NCBI GenBank assembly: GCA_008360955.1
Contig: LUCM01004266.1
Coordinates: forward strand, 71,171-135,170
Length of the DNA stretch: 64,000 nt
Direction of reading: 5' to 3'
Source of the DNA: Fasciolopsis buskii
Lineage: Eukaryota > Platyhelminthes > Trematoda > Plagiorchiida > Fasciolidae
Shown here: one piece after another, positions 36,901-48,900 of the stretch
Layout: each line of letters starts with the position of its first letter
Position numbering within the stretch: the stretch's first letter is position 1
The notes under the pieces: generated by a model
What the model saw: only the letters and a program-made list of their open reading frames with translations
Database searches by the model: none
What the model was told of the DNA's origin: nothing
Made by a program: the position numbers and the translations under genes

Positions 36901-39900
36901 ATTGCAGCCAAACGTAGATTGATAAATGAATATACCGTATATCAATGAGCAAAGACACATGGGAAAACGACTCAGCATCCTGAAATTGGTTTCAGGAAAC
37001 AAGGATGTGTCTGTCTCTAATTTTGTCCTTTAAACCTTACGAGAAAGCATGCTTATGGCGTAGATGCCAGGCATTTCAACCGATCATGTTATTAAATTAT
37101 CGCACATTCCTCTTCTTTCACCCCATGTTGCTGTATATTATACTGGATCGCTTATCACACTCTGAAACTTTATTGGCGTTTCATCACCAAATGCACAGTT
37201 GTGTGAATTTGAACATATATTTCCCGTAAAATCTACTTTGCTAACCAAAAACTGCCGTCAATGATTTGGTCGAGACATCCGGTAAAATGACCCAAAACTA
37301 TGCTTTCATTCCGGAAATAATGTTGATTTGCATTAACTTGTCTCAGCGTGGCTGAAGGTTTTCGGTGGAACACCGGCTGCGCTGGAATGAACAATATTAC
37401 ACTGTGAAAAAGTCGACATTTATTGAAAATTATTCTCGTCACAGTATGAACTAATTCAGTTATTCAACCCAACAGGATATTTAGGATAACGGCTTTATTT
37501 CGCATATTAGCCCATCAGATATCTAGACGGGTGCGACTCGGAAATAGCAATGTACAAGGTAATTTGCAATGGACTGCGCAACGCGCACTGTTGAATTACG
37601 TTCACGAAGCATGTATCTGACAATCGTCCTAGTCGACGAGTGCAAAATATTAAGACATCCGCATTTAAATAGCCAATCCTATTTTAAAGAAATCTATTTT
37701 GACGAAGTAGAGGGCTTGTAAAACTACACACCATGAAGATCATGTATCTGTGAATATCAGGACCGAATGACGTAAGGAGTGTATCGAAAATCAGTGCGCC
37801 ATGTATTAGGTTTTATTGTGAATAATATAATGTTAATTGATTGTAAAACTTGCCTTGAGAAAGATTACCCACGATATCCGAAACATTGGAGAATTGCATC
37901 TATCGACAACTCTGTGCCATTAACATTATATTATCCACTCATATATTTGTCTTTATAAGACCTGGACCAAGATAGATACTTGTACTTACCACGTGGAGCA
38001 TAAGAGCAATGCTTTGGCAATGTAATTTATCAGTGTGGTTAGTGCAATTTCCTTATTTCGAAAACAGACTAGAATCCTAACTAAAGTGAAAGCTCAATAA
38101 ATCACCGATTTTTCCATCTTCTTGCAACCCCTAGCAACTATTCAGTAGCACCTGGCCATCGGTTAGCCAAGTCAGGCTATTTGCAGCAGCCATAATCTGG
38201 GCTGGAATGAACTCATTTCTTTACTAAAACATGGTACGGCTAGCGATGAAATTTACATAAGTTTTTCAAATAATGGTAATGTGTTAAACATTTCATACTC
38301 ATGATGTGCTTTTGGTGATGCATGATGCTCAAAAAGCTGGTGTATTTTACGAAATATTGTGGCACTTTAAAACAACCCTAGAATAGTAAGCGATCAGCAC
38401 AGGCTGCCAAGTGACAACAGGAAGCCGTTTAACAGTGGTTAGCTGCTACCAAGCGATGAAAAACCATCAAGTAGGAAGCTCTAAGGTGCCGGTTAAATAG
38501 CATAAAAAGGTAAAGAACTTGCAAATGCAGAGTTATGAACATTCATTTATTTAAGCGATACTGTTATAATAATAGCTGTGACATTTTCGTAAAGGTTGGT
38601 CACTTGTGCAGATTTTTCCATCATTTTCAGTGCCATTCATTTGGGATTCACGTTTATCGGGGACAATACGGTATATATATGTATGGCATCAAGTGTTGCG
38701 TCATCCGAAATTACCATTTGTCGAAAAGCTAGTGGTGAGTACGTCTTGAAGGTTTCGGAAACTACGTAAAGTTACGTGGGTGCAGGTTCCTAAAACTGAA
38801 CAGTTGTGGACGCAAAGTAAGATACATTGAACTAACTTTTACCCCTCATAAAAAACCTAACAGGTGTGTGAAAATAAGTCAGCAGTTATTTGTTAGTAAC
38901 AATATACATTTGTGTTTAAAGCTAAATACAGAGACAGTACAAGTTGGTAAATAGATACGGTGATCTTATAATACAAATAAAAACGCAAAATAATCCCAAA
39001 GAAACAGGAAAAGCAAAAGAGATATTCTCAAAGGTTCACTTTGCTTTTCCATATAGTCAAGTATTTGTTCTCCCTAAATGATTAATCCTCCGTCATGAGT
39101 GAAGGTGGACGAGTAACAGCAAAAAAGGTGAATATCATTTATCGGTCAAATATGTCATACGTTTGGTGAGTGTGCATTTGAAATGACTTGGGCATCCGCA
39201 GTGAAGCGTTATTCCTTTGCCTATCTCATATTATTCAAAAAAGTAAAGGAATACATTGAATCAATTGGAAAAATCAAACAAAGGATCATGACACTACAAA
39301 AGACAGTGGGCATGGAGTGAGTACATCTGATAAAGAATATAATCGGATTAAAACAAAGTATGACGATGGTTGCATTATTTTGCAAACCTTCTATTCGTCT
39401 GTTTGGTTTGGCAACATTGATTTTACGAAGACCAAGCTAACCATCCAAGAATTTTGTTTATGACACATAATAATCGTCACAAAATAGAAAGGTTTTCCAA
39501 GCAAAATTTATTTTTTCTCTCTTTTTCTATCCAGTAACACGATACATGTATCTGGTATAGTCAGTTTTGTGAACGAGAATTACTTTCGTTAAAATCCATA
39601 AAATAATCAACAAACCTTGACGTTTGTTTGGAACAAACCAATAGTGAACATTTTTACTGGAGAAATACTAATGTATAATTGGAACATTCGATTCAGTATT
39701 ATGGCAACCAAGGCGTGTAACGTCTTCCCTCTACTCGAATGTGGTCGTCCGGGGTTTTTTGTGTCCTAATGTGGGCATCTAAACATTTAGTTTACCCATG
39801 TATAATGGAACCGAATTTATGTATATAGCCACAAAGAAGTAAGATTGATTTTCGTAATGTTAAGACAACACGTTCACCTAACGACCGAAATGTTGACTAT

Positions 39901-42900
39901 TTAATTTTGATTACTATCCCTAAGGTTCAAATAAGTTGGTAGGCTTTAAGTTAGTTGAAGCACAATACTCGGTGCTAGGGTATTTCACAGCCTGGCAGCC
40001 ATGGGATGCAGTTCGAACGGAAATATTATTGGTTAGCAATGTGGCTTGATCATTCACCACTCGTGTGGCGCTGTTACACTAAGTCGGGTGCGTATAAACA
40101 GCTAAAAATTGTTCAGTGCGAACGGAAGATAAATTCTAATCCATTTGGCTGAAAAACAGACCGGTTACAGTATTACTCAAAAGATTACATTTGTAGAAGC
40201 ACGGTCTGTAATTTGTTTTAGTCAAATTAATGCTGTCGTCATCTAAACGGCACCATTCAATCGTCTGGACTCCTCTTTATTCCCACACCGATTTTTCACG
40301 TGAGTGCAATCAATACTGCTCCCGACCCGTCAGCTTAACTGTTTTTTTTCTTTTTCATGATCGGATTTTTTATGTAGGTTTAATCAGGTCATTTGCTGAT
40401 TGCTCTGTCCAACGAGCACGTTGGTGCCCCTTAGTTGTTTAGCTCGAGAAATGGCCCTGCTCGCCCCTGAATTTGTCGTAAAATCAAGCCACTTTGCCCT
40501 TTTTCCAACATGAGGGCAGGTGATTGTTTCTCCACCGTGAACCCCGCCTTGTAGTCGCTGTGGCCCTTAGCCCGTGCGTCGTTCACCGCAACCGGGCTTG
40601 TCGGATAATTTCGTTTTCTAGATTCGATCCGTCGTCACTTTCAGGTGAGTCATCGGATCGAAGCGAAGTGACCTTGCACTATTGGCGCCAGCTTGTAGCC
40701 TCACCCACACATGCGTGGCCGATAGAAACCCTATCATGTTTTGGTGAATATTCACTGAAAGGGAAACTTGTTAAAAACTGTCAGTGCATTTCACCTGGGT
40801 TGAAATGGCGGGAGGATATCTGGTCAACGAACACTTGAATGAACAGTTCCCAGTTCGATTTGGGGCAGGGAACGCATATTTAATTGATGCAAGAGTCAGC
40901 TTTTACTGTGAAAAATGTTAGTAGCTTTTAGCTTATTGATAACTTTGTTAGCATCTAGGTCCAGGGATAAGTAATTACATCGTCTTACGGGCCATCAGGT
41001 CATTTCGCCCGCTTTTCACCAAAGCAAAAACAAGCTAGACTTTTTGCGTATTGGGCTGTTTCGGTCTTTTTTCTTACATATCCGTCTACGCTGAGCTGCA
41101 CCTGATAAGCCTCACAGGTGCAGGCTGAATGACAGCCGATCACTTATCGATCGGTCTTCAGCTGAAACGTCTACGCTGCTGACATGCCCTGTGCACCTGA
41201 TAACACACCTTTCCACTAGGCTTGAACGTCATGGACTGTTTGAGCCACGATGAATACCATAGGTGGCTCAAATTCCCAAGGGTCACAATGGCTGATCATT
41301 TGCGCAGCTGACGCGCGCAAACTTACGCCCAACCGTGCATAACCGAAGTGACGGCGTCACTCGAACGCGCGCAAGAGACGCGCACCTGCCCTGTAAGCCG
41401 ACAAAATAAAATCACGAAATCAAAATTTATGCTGTTTCTAATTCATCCTGTAGTTCACTAAATTTAAAAGACTACGATAACAGCTGCTTATTATGAATTT
41501 TCTGAAGTCATCAAAAAATTCACCACGTCGAGATGCTTGGAGATGCGTCCAATGAATGGAACATTATGATAGCATATTGATTTCGACACCGTTGCTACTT
41601 GTCTATTTATGCATTTTTTTCCTCTCATAAAACTTACTGGTCTCATGTTTTCTCGTATTTTTATGAACTAGGTGTTCTTGTCTCATGTGACCATCCATAC
41701 GTTGATGTCACTAACATTTTTCATTTTGCACCAACTAAGGCCGGGGAGTAATTTTTCCAGATCCACCCCTGCAGCAATGCGACTTCATTCTTCACTTCAT
41801 ATTTTCCTTGAGGAAAAGGTCTGAATATTCGGGGTTACCGAAGGTCTGGTTACTCTGATGGAATCTGCAAACGTGTGGCGCCTTTTTTTAACTATTTCGG
41901 CTCGTTGTACGAAGTTGCAAGTGTACTAGAAAGGAATTTGTACGATAGTGCAAATGTTTAAGTGAAGCAGTTGAAGAAACTACTTAGCCATTATAGTCAT
42001 TTATCGTAAATGATATCCTACTTGCATTTCGTTGTTTGCTAAATTTTTGGGATATTGTTCAGGGGTACGAAACCTCCAAATTTGAAGGTGTGAGTGGAGC
42101 TTGCAACATTTCCGAATACCAGTGCGAGCTTTCATTTTCAGGCTTATGAAGTCGTAAAACCCAGTTAGCTCAGTGTCAGCTGCTGGTAGCACTTTTAATG
42201 GACGGTGAAACCTGGGTGTTGTCCGTTTCTTGCAATGCTGTCCTGTGATTTTCATGCTCACGAACATTTTCAACTTATAAATGTCGCCTTCTTTGAACTT
42301 TTTTATCCCCAGGATGAACGCCAAAGGCGGTCATTTGCCACAAGTACTTGGACACAGTTTCGTATCCTCTTCGTCCGTAATCTATTTTCTATATTTCGTG
42401 ATACGGTAAGTCAAAGCCCGGCCCTGGATCTGTGCACTTGTCGATCCCACAGGGGCAAATTTTCAATAGACCGCGATATTACTAGCATATCCATTGACGA
42501 ATGAGATCCGCAAGGCAATGCACTTAACATCGGAATATCTACGTCATAGTCAACTAAAATATTTTGAATCGTTCTATGCCAACCAAGCTGCGTAATGGTC
42601 AACAGTTTGAAAGCCATCTAACACCAAGTGACCAATCACGTCACAGCCCAAGGACAAATCGTGCGGCAATATGGCGACTGACCTCGTTATTACATCAACT
42701 GATTTGTTTGACATTCTGAAATACACACTAGGACTGACTGACGCCGAACGACTGAATGACTTTGGGCGACGCACTGCACGCGCGCAACATTTGTTGGCAT
42801 AAAATGAGCAAGAGTATTTCAACTAAATGTAGTGTCACGAAACTGGAGTAAATTCCGTAGTGTTTTGTCCGCGCATCGCTTAAATAGGTCAAGTGTTGTG

Positions 42901-45900
42901 ACTTTCCGAAAAAAACAACCAAATGAAACTAGCATGATTTATTCAGCAGCGTGATACTAGAGCAACATTAAATTGATTAACTATTCATGACAATTTTCCA
43001 AACTTATCTCAACGGGTTATTTTCATTTTTGATCCATTTTACCTGTAGCGTAATGATTAGAGTTAATATGGTTTTCTCGTCTTTTACAAAGCTTTGTGGT
43101 GCTGACGTTCACTGTGAACACAAAAACAAAACTTCATCCAATCTGCCTGTTATGCAATAGATGTTGTCCGTTGTCCAAAGAAATAATGTCAAGGGAGTAC
43201 ATTGGGAAGGGAAGCATAAACCCGTGAAAAATAATTCTGGTATTCTATAATACCACGGCCCTCTTTTGTTCGGGTACTCAGCCGTAAACACACAGGTTGA
43301 GCAGTGAAATAGTTCTTTGGCATATTTAATCAACGAAAATACAAACGTTTTTGCTTCGACTGACGGCCCTTTGGACTCCACTCTGAACACACAAATCTCA
43401 TGTGCTCTAGGGAACCTTGCACTGGAGTGGCACCAGACTCCAATTTCTGTCTTATTTGAGCTTATCAGTCGCGCATAGCCACTGTTGCACCTAGGGTTTG
43501 AACCCAGGCGCTTTCGCACGGGGGATGTCTGTGTTACCACCACGTTGATCAGCCCCTTCGGGCTTATCCGAATTGCTGAGTCAAATTTGTTAAAGTATCG
43601 TCCAGAATGACTGTCAACAATGTCAGGCAGCTTCTAACACAGGTACGAATGCTTCCCACCAAGTCAGGCCTTTTCAGCAGGATTGGTTTGGTGTCCCATT
43701 TAGCCTGCATCGAGTTCGATTTTCCATCTATTTCACACATTGTGAGTCAATTACAAGCGGTTGATTGGTAGGAGGTGAAAAGAATTTTAAGTCAACGCCA
43801 GGGTGTTATTTTAAATAAAAAAATAACGGAAACGATTTCCGTAGTATTTTCGGATGCGTGAAATGGCCCTTTTCCTAAAGTCTTCAAAGGTTTCCGACCT
43901 AACGCTTCTAAAACGCGGACTGCTCTTTATCACATTAGTCTCAGTAGAACAGGCCTAGTGAGGAACTAGGTGATATTGGCCTTTCGTCTATCTACAACAA
44001 AGAAACTGTTCACCTTGATATAAAAAGAACACTTTCCTGTACGAATCCCTTAAATGGGACATCAACGTAGATCATCAAATACTGCTTGATGTAGAGAAGT
44101 TTTTGTTTTACGTTGTTATATTCACAAATAAGTGCATAAAATACGGTGCTAATGTAAAGGCAACTGAAAACGAAAATGACGAAAGGAATGTTTCCCACAA
44201 AATTGGACGTTTCATATAGTGAAACCACTGGGAAATCGGGGCGTTTCTGCAGTTTTTAATTTGTACGCCAAAGCGTTCAGCAAGTGGGTGCTCTAATACG
44301 TACCAGAACAGTTTAAAACTGCGAAAAACGCGCGTGAAACATGGATGAATACAACCGTTTCTCAAAACTTCCATCACTGAAACTTTTTTCGGCTTATTAG
44401 TAACAAGTAGTTTTGTGAGTGAAGATTTAAGCATTAAAAGTAATTTGGGTTTCTTCTCCCATTGTTTCGAAACTAGCAAATTAGCTGAATAGGCAAACTT
44501 GGGTTCCTTCATCTTGTGATGCTTTGTCCAAATGCAGTGTTATTCCAGTCCTTTTGTCCTTTTCTTTATACGGCAAACATGTTTTCCACGGACAGTATGT
44601 GTCTTTTTGATTTTTGTTTCCATTGAAATGGATGCAGCACATTCTTTGCGAACGATTTTGGTAAGTTAGAACTTAGCCGCTGACTAATCTCTCTCTTGGC
44701 ACTGGGACGTTTTCCATCTATGTTTACGGTCTCTTCTATCAGACTGACTGCAAATCAGGTATTGTTTCCCATGCTACTGAATACTTGCTTCAGCAACGCG
44801 ACTTCGTTCACCTGATTGAATTATCCAAGCATTGTCTCGTCTTTACTTCCCAACAGACGCTTACACATCTACGTCTAGTGTCCCATGTCGTGGTGGGCAT
44901 CCTGATCGGATTACTGTATTTCCGGATTGGGAATCTTGGCAGTGAGGTGATTAGTAATGCGGCGTTCATTTTCTTCAGTTTGTTGTTCATCATGTTCGCT
45001 GCCTTGATGCCAACTGTGATGACATGTGAGTTTTTGGGCTGGCAACTCCGTGTACCCAATGTTTCAGTATCTGAATCTACATTTTTATTCAGTCCGTCCT
45101 TGTTTTGGGAAGTCATTTTTAGTGCCTGGAATGGATAACAATATTAAAAACTAGCTTGCTTTCGGGAAACCTGTATTTGGTCATTTTATTTGACTGTTCG
45201 CGTTGCTTTACCTGTTTGCAGTTAACCGGAGTTCCATCTGCACTCGAATGCGAACATGACAGAAATGCTCGGTAGAGCGTGGTAACTCGTCCAGGTTGTC
45301 CTCAGTAGTTGCTCACCATCATGCAAAAGGCTATTTTCATGTCCCACGAAACTTTCGCTTTTTTCTTGCATGAAGTGTGGCACAAAAAAAGCAGACTTGT
45401 TAACCAGTCATCTGCTTCGCTGATAACTACCACGTTATGTTCTTCTACCAGACAACAGCAAGCACCACATTGTACCGGTGTGAATCTCCGAGGTGGTCGC
45501 TTCCTGACCTAGAATCTTATATTGTATTGTACGTGAAAAAAATCGTCGCATTTCACTCAAAAGCCTTGGTGAAAAATAAGAAATGGTTGCACTCAACACA
45601 TTGTAAAGACGAAGAAATAACAAATCCGTCTAACGTTGATTTAAGCACATAAGACAGGTTGCTCAGGCAGTCGGCCAAAAAACGGCCGAATGTGTCGTCA
45701 AGTTCAGATTCGGTTTCAGTTTATGCAACCCGACTGATAGGAAACTGTGTACACAAAATACCAGCATCTTCCGTCGTATTCAAGACCGAATCAAAAAGGG
45801 CTACCGTCCACTTAGAGGTCTGATAAATGGGCTTAAAGATTCAAAAAACACGATCTCACTGGATGTCTTTTAATCCATGCAAATAGATATGATTGTTCCC

Positions 45901-48900
45901 CGGTCAAGTGCCAGGCACCTCTTTCCGCCAAGGCGTATCTGCATAGTATCTGTATTCCCGTATGGGGGCATAGCTACATACCTTGAACGATCAGAACAAT
46001 AACCCTCGTCACAGACAGACTGAACATGTCGGTGAACACCTGCACCGACCAGACGAAAGCAGACCACAAGTCACAGGCTAGAATGCTGAATAGCTTATCC
46101 ATCGTTTATTATCTGGTCACACAATTTTTGCTGTTTCATCCTCCCCTTCATTGATACTACAAAACATTGTGACATTTTAATGTGAAGGTCGCAGTTTTGA
46201 ATTGTTCCTCCGCTGGTCAGTTCTCTCAGTTGAAAGTCGCCCGTTATCCACGACGCTTTCCCTGAGAAAATAATTTGTTTTGTCATGATACTAATAAAGA
46301 GAGTAAATTGATAAACAAATTAGGATTAGACTTCAGTATATGCACAATGTATAAATATATATATATATATATACTTTTAGAGTTGAGAAGGCGTACACTG
46401 AGTTAATACGTTTATCGCTGCGTTTCGATCCAAACTAGGACTCGTTGTCAAACGTGAATGAGTGATTGAATGGGATCGCTAGTTCCGTTCGGTCTTGTGC
46501 ACTGTCCGTCTGTTTGTCTCTCTATTCTGCATCCGGGTCTTGTTAAGATGACGTAATGTTTGTCAATCTCCACATGCCGATTGAACGAGTTATTCGAGGG
46601 GAGGGCTTCAAGAATCAGTCGCTCCCCCTTTCTGTTTGCCCGGCTGACTGCCTTTGCGTTGTTGATGTTGACCTCATGGCCTGTTTGTGCACAGTGGTTC
46701 CATATCTGCGAGTGTGGGTCAGCGCGTCGTAGGGCTAAGCTATGTTTGTGCAAGCGTGCGCGTAATTGTTTAGCTTGTCTCACCGACTACTGTTTGTCAC
46801 ATCCGAGGCACGGAATGGCATAAGCTACCCCTGACTGGTCGTGCTGGTCGGCGCGATCTTTTTCGTTGAATAGAACAGATCTCAGGGTGCCGGTCGGTTT
46901 GTGGGCGATTGTGATATCTAGTGGACGTAGGATGCGTTCGACCGCTTCGGATACTCCCCGTATGTATGGAAGTACCACAATCGATCTGGTCCTCTTAGTG
47001 TTTGCCTTCTGCTCTCTGCGAATACAGGCGTTGATGAAAGACTTTGGATATCCATTGACCGCAAATAACGTGAGCAACCTAGATTGCTCTTGTTCCCGTA
47101 GGTGCTGTGTACTGCAGTGTGTGTCGGCTCGATGGAACAGGGTACGCACACAGCTCTTTAGGTGGCAGGTTGGATGGTTGCTTTTGAAATTGAGTATGCG
47201 GTCCGTCGTCGTCGGTTTTCTGTAGACGGTTGTCTCTATGATCCCGTTTGGTTGCCTCACAATTAGTACGTCGAGAAACGGTAGAGCCGAGTCTTTTTCC
47301 TCCTCCTTGGTGTTGATGAAATTGGTCCATTTCTGTTTTTTCTAACACAACAAATGTATCATCAACATATCGGATCCATAAGCGTGGGCGGTTTGTTTCG
47401 AATGCCTTTGTCTCGAATTGTTTCATGGTTGCGTCTGCTAACAAGCCTGATAGTGGTGATCCCATTGGCGTTCCTCTTATTTGTTTATATACCATCCCAT
47501 TGAACTGTAGGTATGTTTCCATGCGCAATTCTATCAAGTGCATTATATCGTCCTTAGACATTGCTGTTCTATCTGATAAGTTGGAGTCCTTCTCCATAAG
47601 CTGGTGCATGCTGTCCAATGCCATTTGCCTTGGAATATTTGTGAACAGTGATGTAACATCGAATGAGACCATAGCTTCGTTTGCTTCTAACTTGAGGTCT
47701 TTGATTTGTTCCAGGAATGTGGCAGAACTCCTCGTGTCGTTTTGGTCCTGTGGTAGGCATAACTTTCAGGGGGTTTCGGCCACTAAAAGACTACCGAAGT
47801 GGGAATGTGTTAGGTGGCAGGAAGACTGAGACTCATGACATTCGCATTAATTACTGGGATATCGGCCACCTGAACACTGCCCATCACCGCTGAAGCTTGC
47901 CGATGCGACTACTTTCCAAGAACGGAAGACAAACTTGTGATGTGCATGACTTAGATCTTAAATCGATTTTTCATGAGTCTGCTACTGGTAATCCTAGACA
48001 GTTATTCGGAAAACCTAAATTACTCTAACCTTAGCGTGTCGCCTCTGAAGACAGTGATATTGGTCTCGGTGACCGTTTGCCAACTTGGCTTCATTATATT
48101 ACATTTCCAAGCTCACACTTTGTCGAGACTGTTACACAGCGCATGTCGTTTTGCGTCCCAAAGGAATTCCGTTCAGCTAAACCAGTTGACACGGGGGACG
48201 AATCACACTCGAAGTGCCAATTCTAGTAAATTAATCAAAATATTTCCGCGCCTACAGGACAAAATGGGAAAATAAAGAGTAAATTGTCTCTGCTGGTTAC
48301 TTTTTTATTTTGTTTCACGCATCTTTGTGATGGTTGACCATTCTGCCTAGGCAAGGTGCTTCCCCCTCGAAGACCATCAGTCCACGTTTAAAGGAGTTTT
48401 GACTCTGGCCGATAGAAACAACCTACTGATCGATTGTTATGGAGTATCGTACAGCCATGCCAGCTGGGCCGAAAGTCGCAATGGACTAGAATAAGCTTTT
48501 GCTTCACATAAGAAAATCAGCGACATGGGGACACAGAAAAACGAACAGGCATACGTGCAAATAGTGTTTAAAAATCAATGTGGTTATTTTAGTCCAGTTG
48601 CCTATGGTCAATGCGAGCAAATTTAAAATGGTAGTTTTTCACTGGAAGGCAAAATGCGAGTAAGGGGACCGGATCCCAACCGGTAACAGGTATATTCATT
48701 AGTTGGGCAACGAATCGTTTCACTCAACGTTTGTGGGGGGCGTCTAATGACCATCATCTGGGTGCTCTTATGTCCGCGCCATAGGTTAGTTTGTCTTATT
48801 GAAAAATGATTATTTTTTACAAATAAAGATTACCCACGACCGGATTACTGCAAGTTTATGACAGTTGACTATGCAATTTGCTCGGGAAACGGTTAATCGA

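Larger units (their letters stand above)
14104..42312. other. 28.2-kb ABCG intron carrying most of the mobile elements
   Basis: GTAAGT donor at 14104 and a polypyrimidine-AG acceptor at 42312. Within it lie the possible nested gene (20.6-21.3 kb), the palindromic repeat, the LINE, the BEL element, a Penelope scrap and the large inverted repeat. I see nothing in 14.1-20.5, 22.5-23.4, 23.7-26.9, 32.9-33.8 and 40.2-41.0 kb beyond unassigned sequence. Confidence 0.85.
46400..47765 (-). mobile_element. Penelope-like retroelement, 5'-truncated, decayed
   Basis: The RT part (47.74-47.33 kb) has [32 protein letters not shown] and [14 protein letters not shown], with both catalytic aspartates. A frameshift near 47.33 kb leads to the second part (47,260-46,787), which has [40 protein letters not shown] and the CLGCDK motif. 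Then comes a broken GIY-YIG endonuclease (46,783-46,448) with [18 protein letters not shown] and the family's ERLILEAL. The N-terminal RT part is missing. It is antisense in an ABCG intron, and an AT microsatellite lies beyond the 3' end. Confidence 0.9.

Noticed and set aside
33869..40163. Classical DNA transposon with terminal inverted repeats
   Set aside because: No transposase, no clear target-site duplication at the outer ends, and unequal internal spacing of the arms. Kept as an unexplained inverted duplication instead.
40524..40838. 104-residue frame in a GC-rich stretch as a possible exon
   Set aside because: No family resemblance and no convincing splice sites. It lies between the inverted repeat and the hairpin region and may be element-derived.
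43109..43543. 144-residue minus-strand frame
   Set aside because: It overlaps the SINE and its composition follows the repeat. No protein family is recognised.
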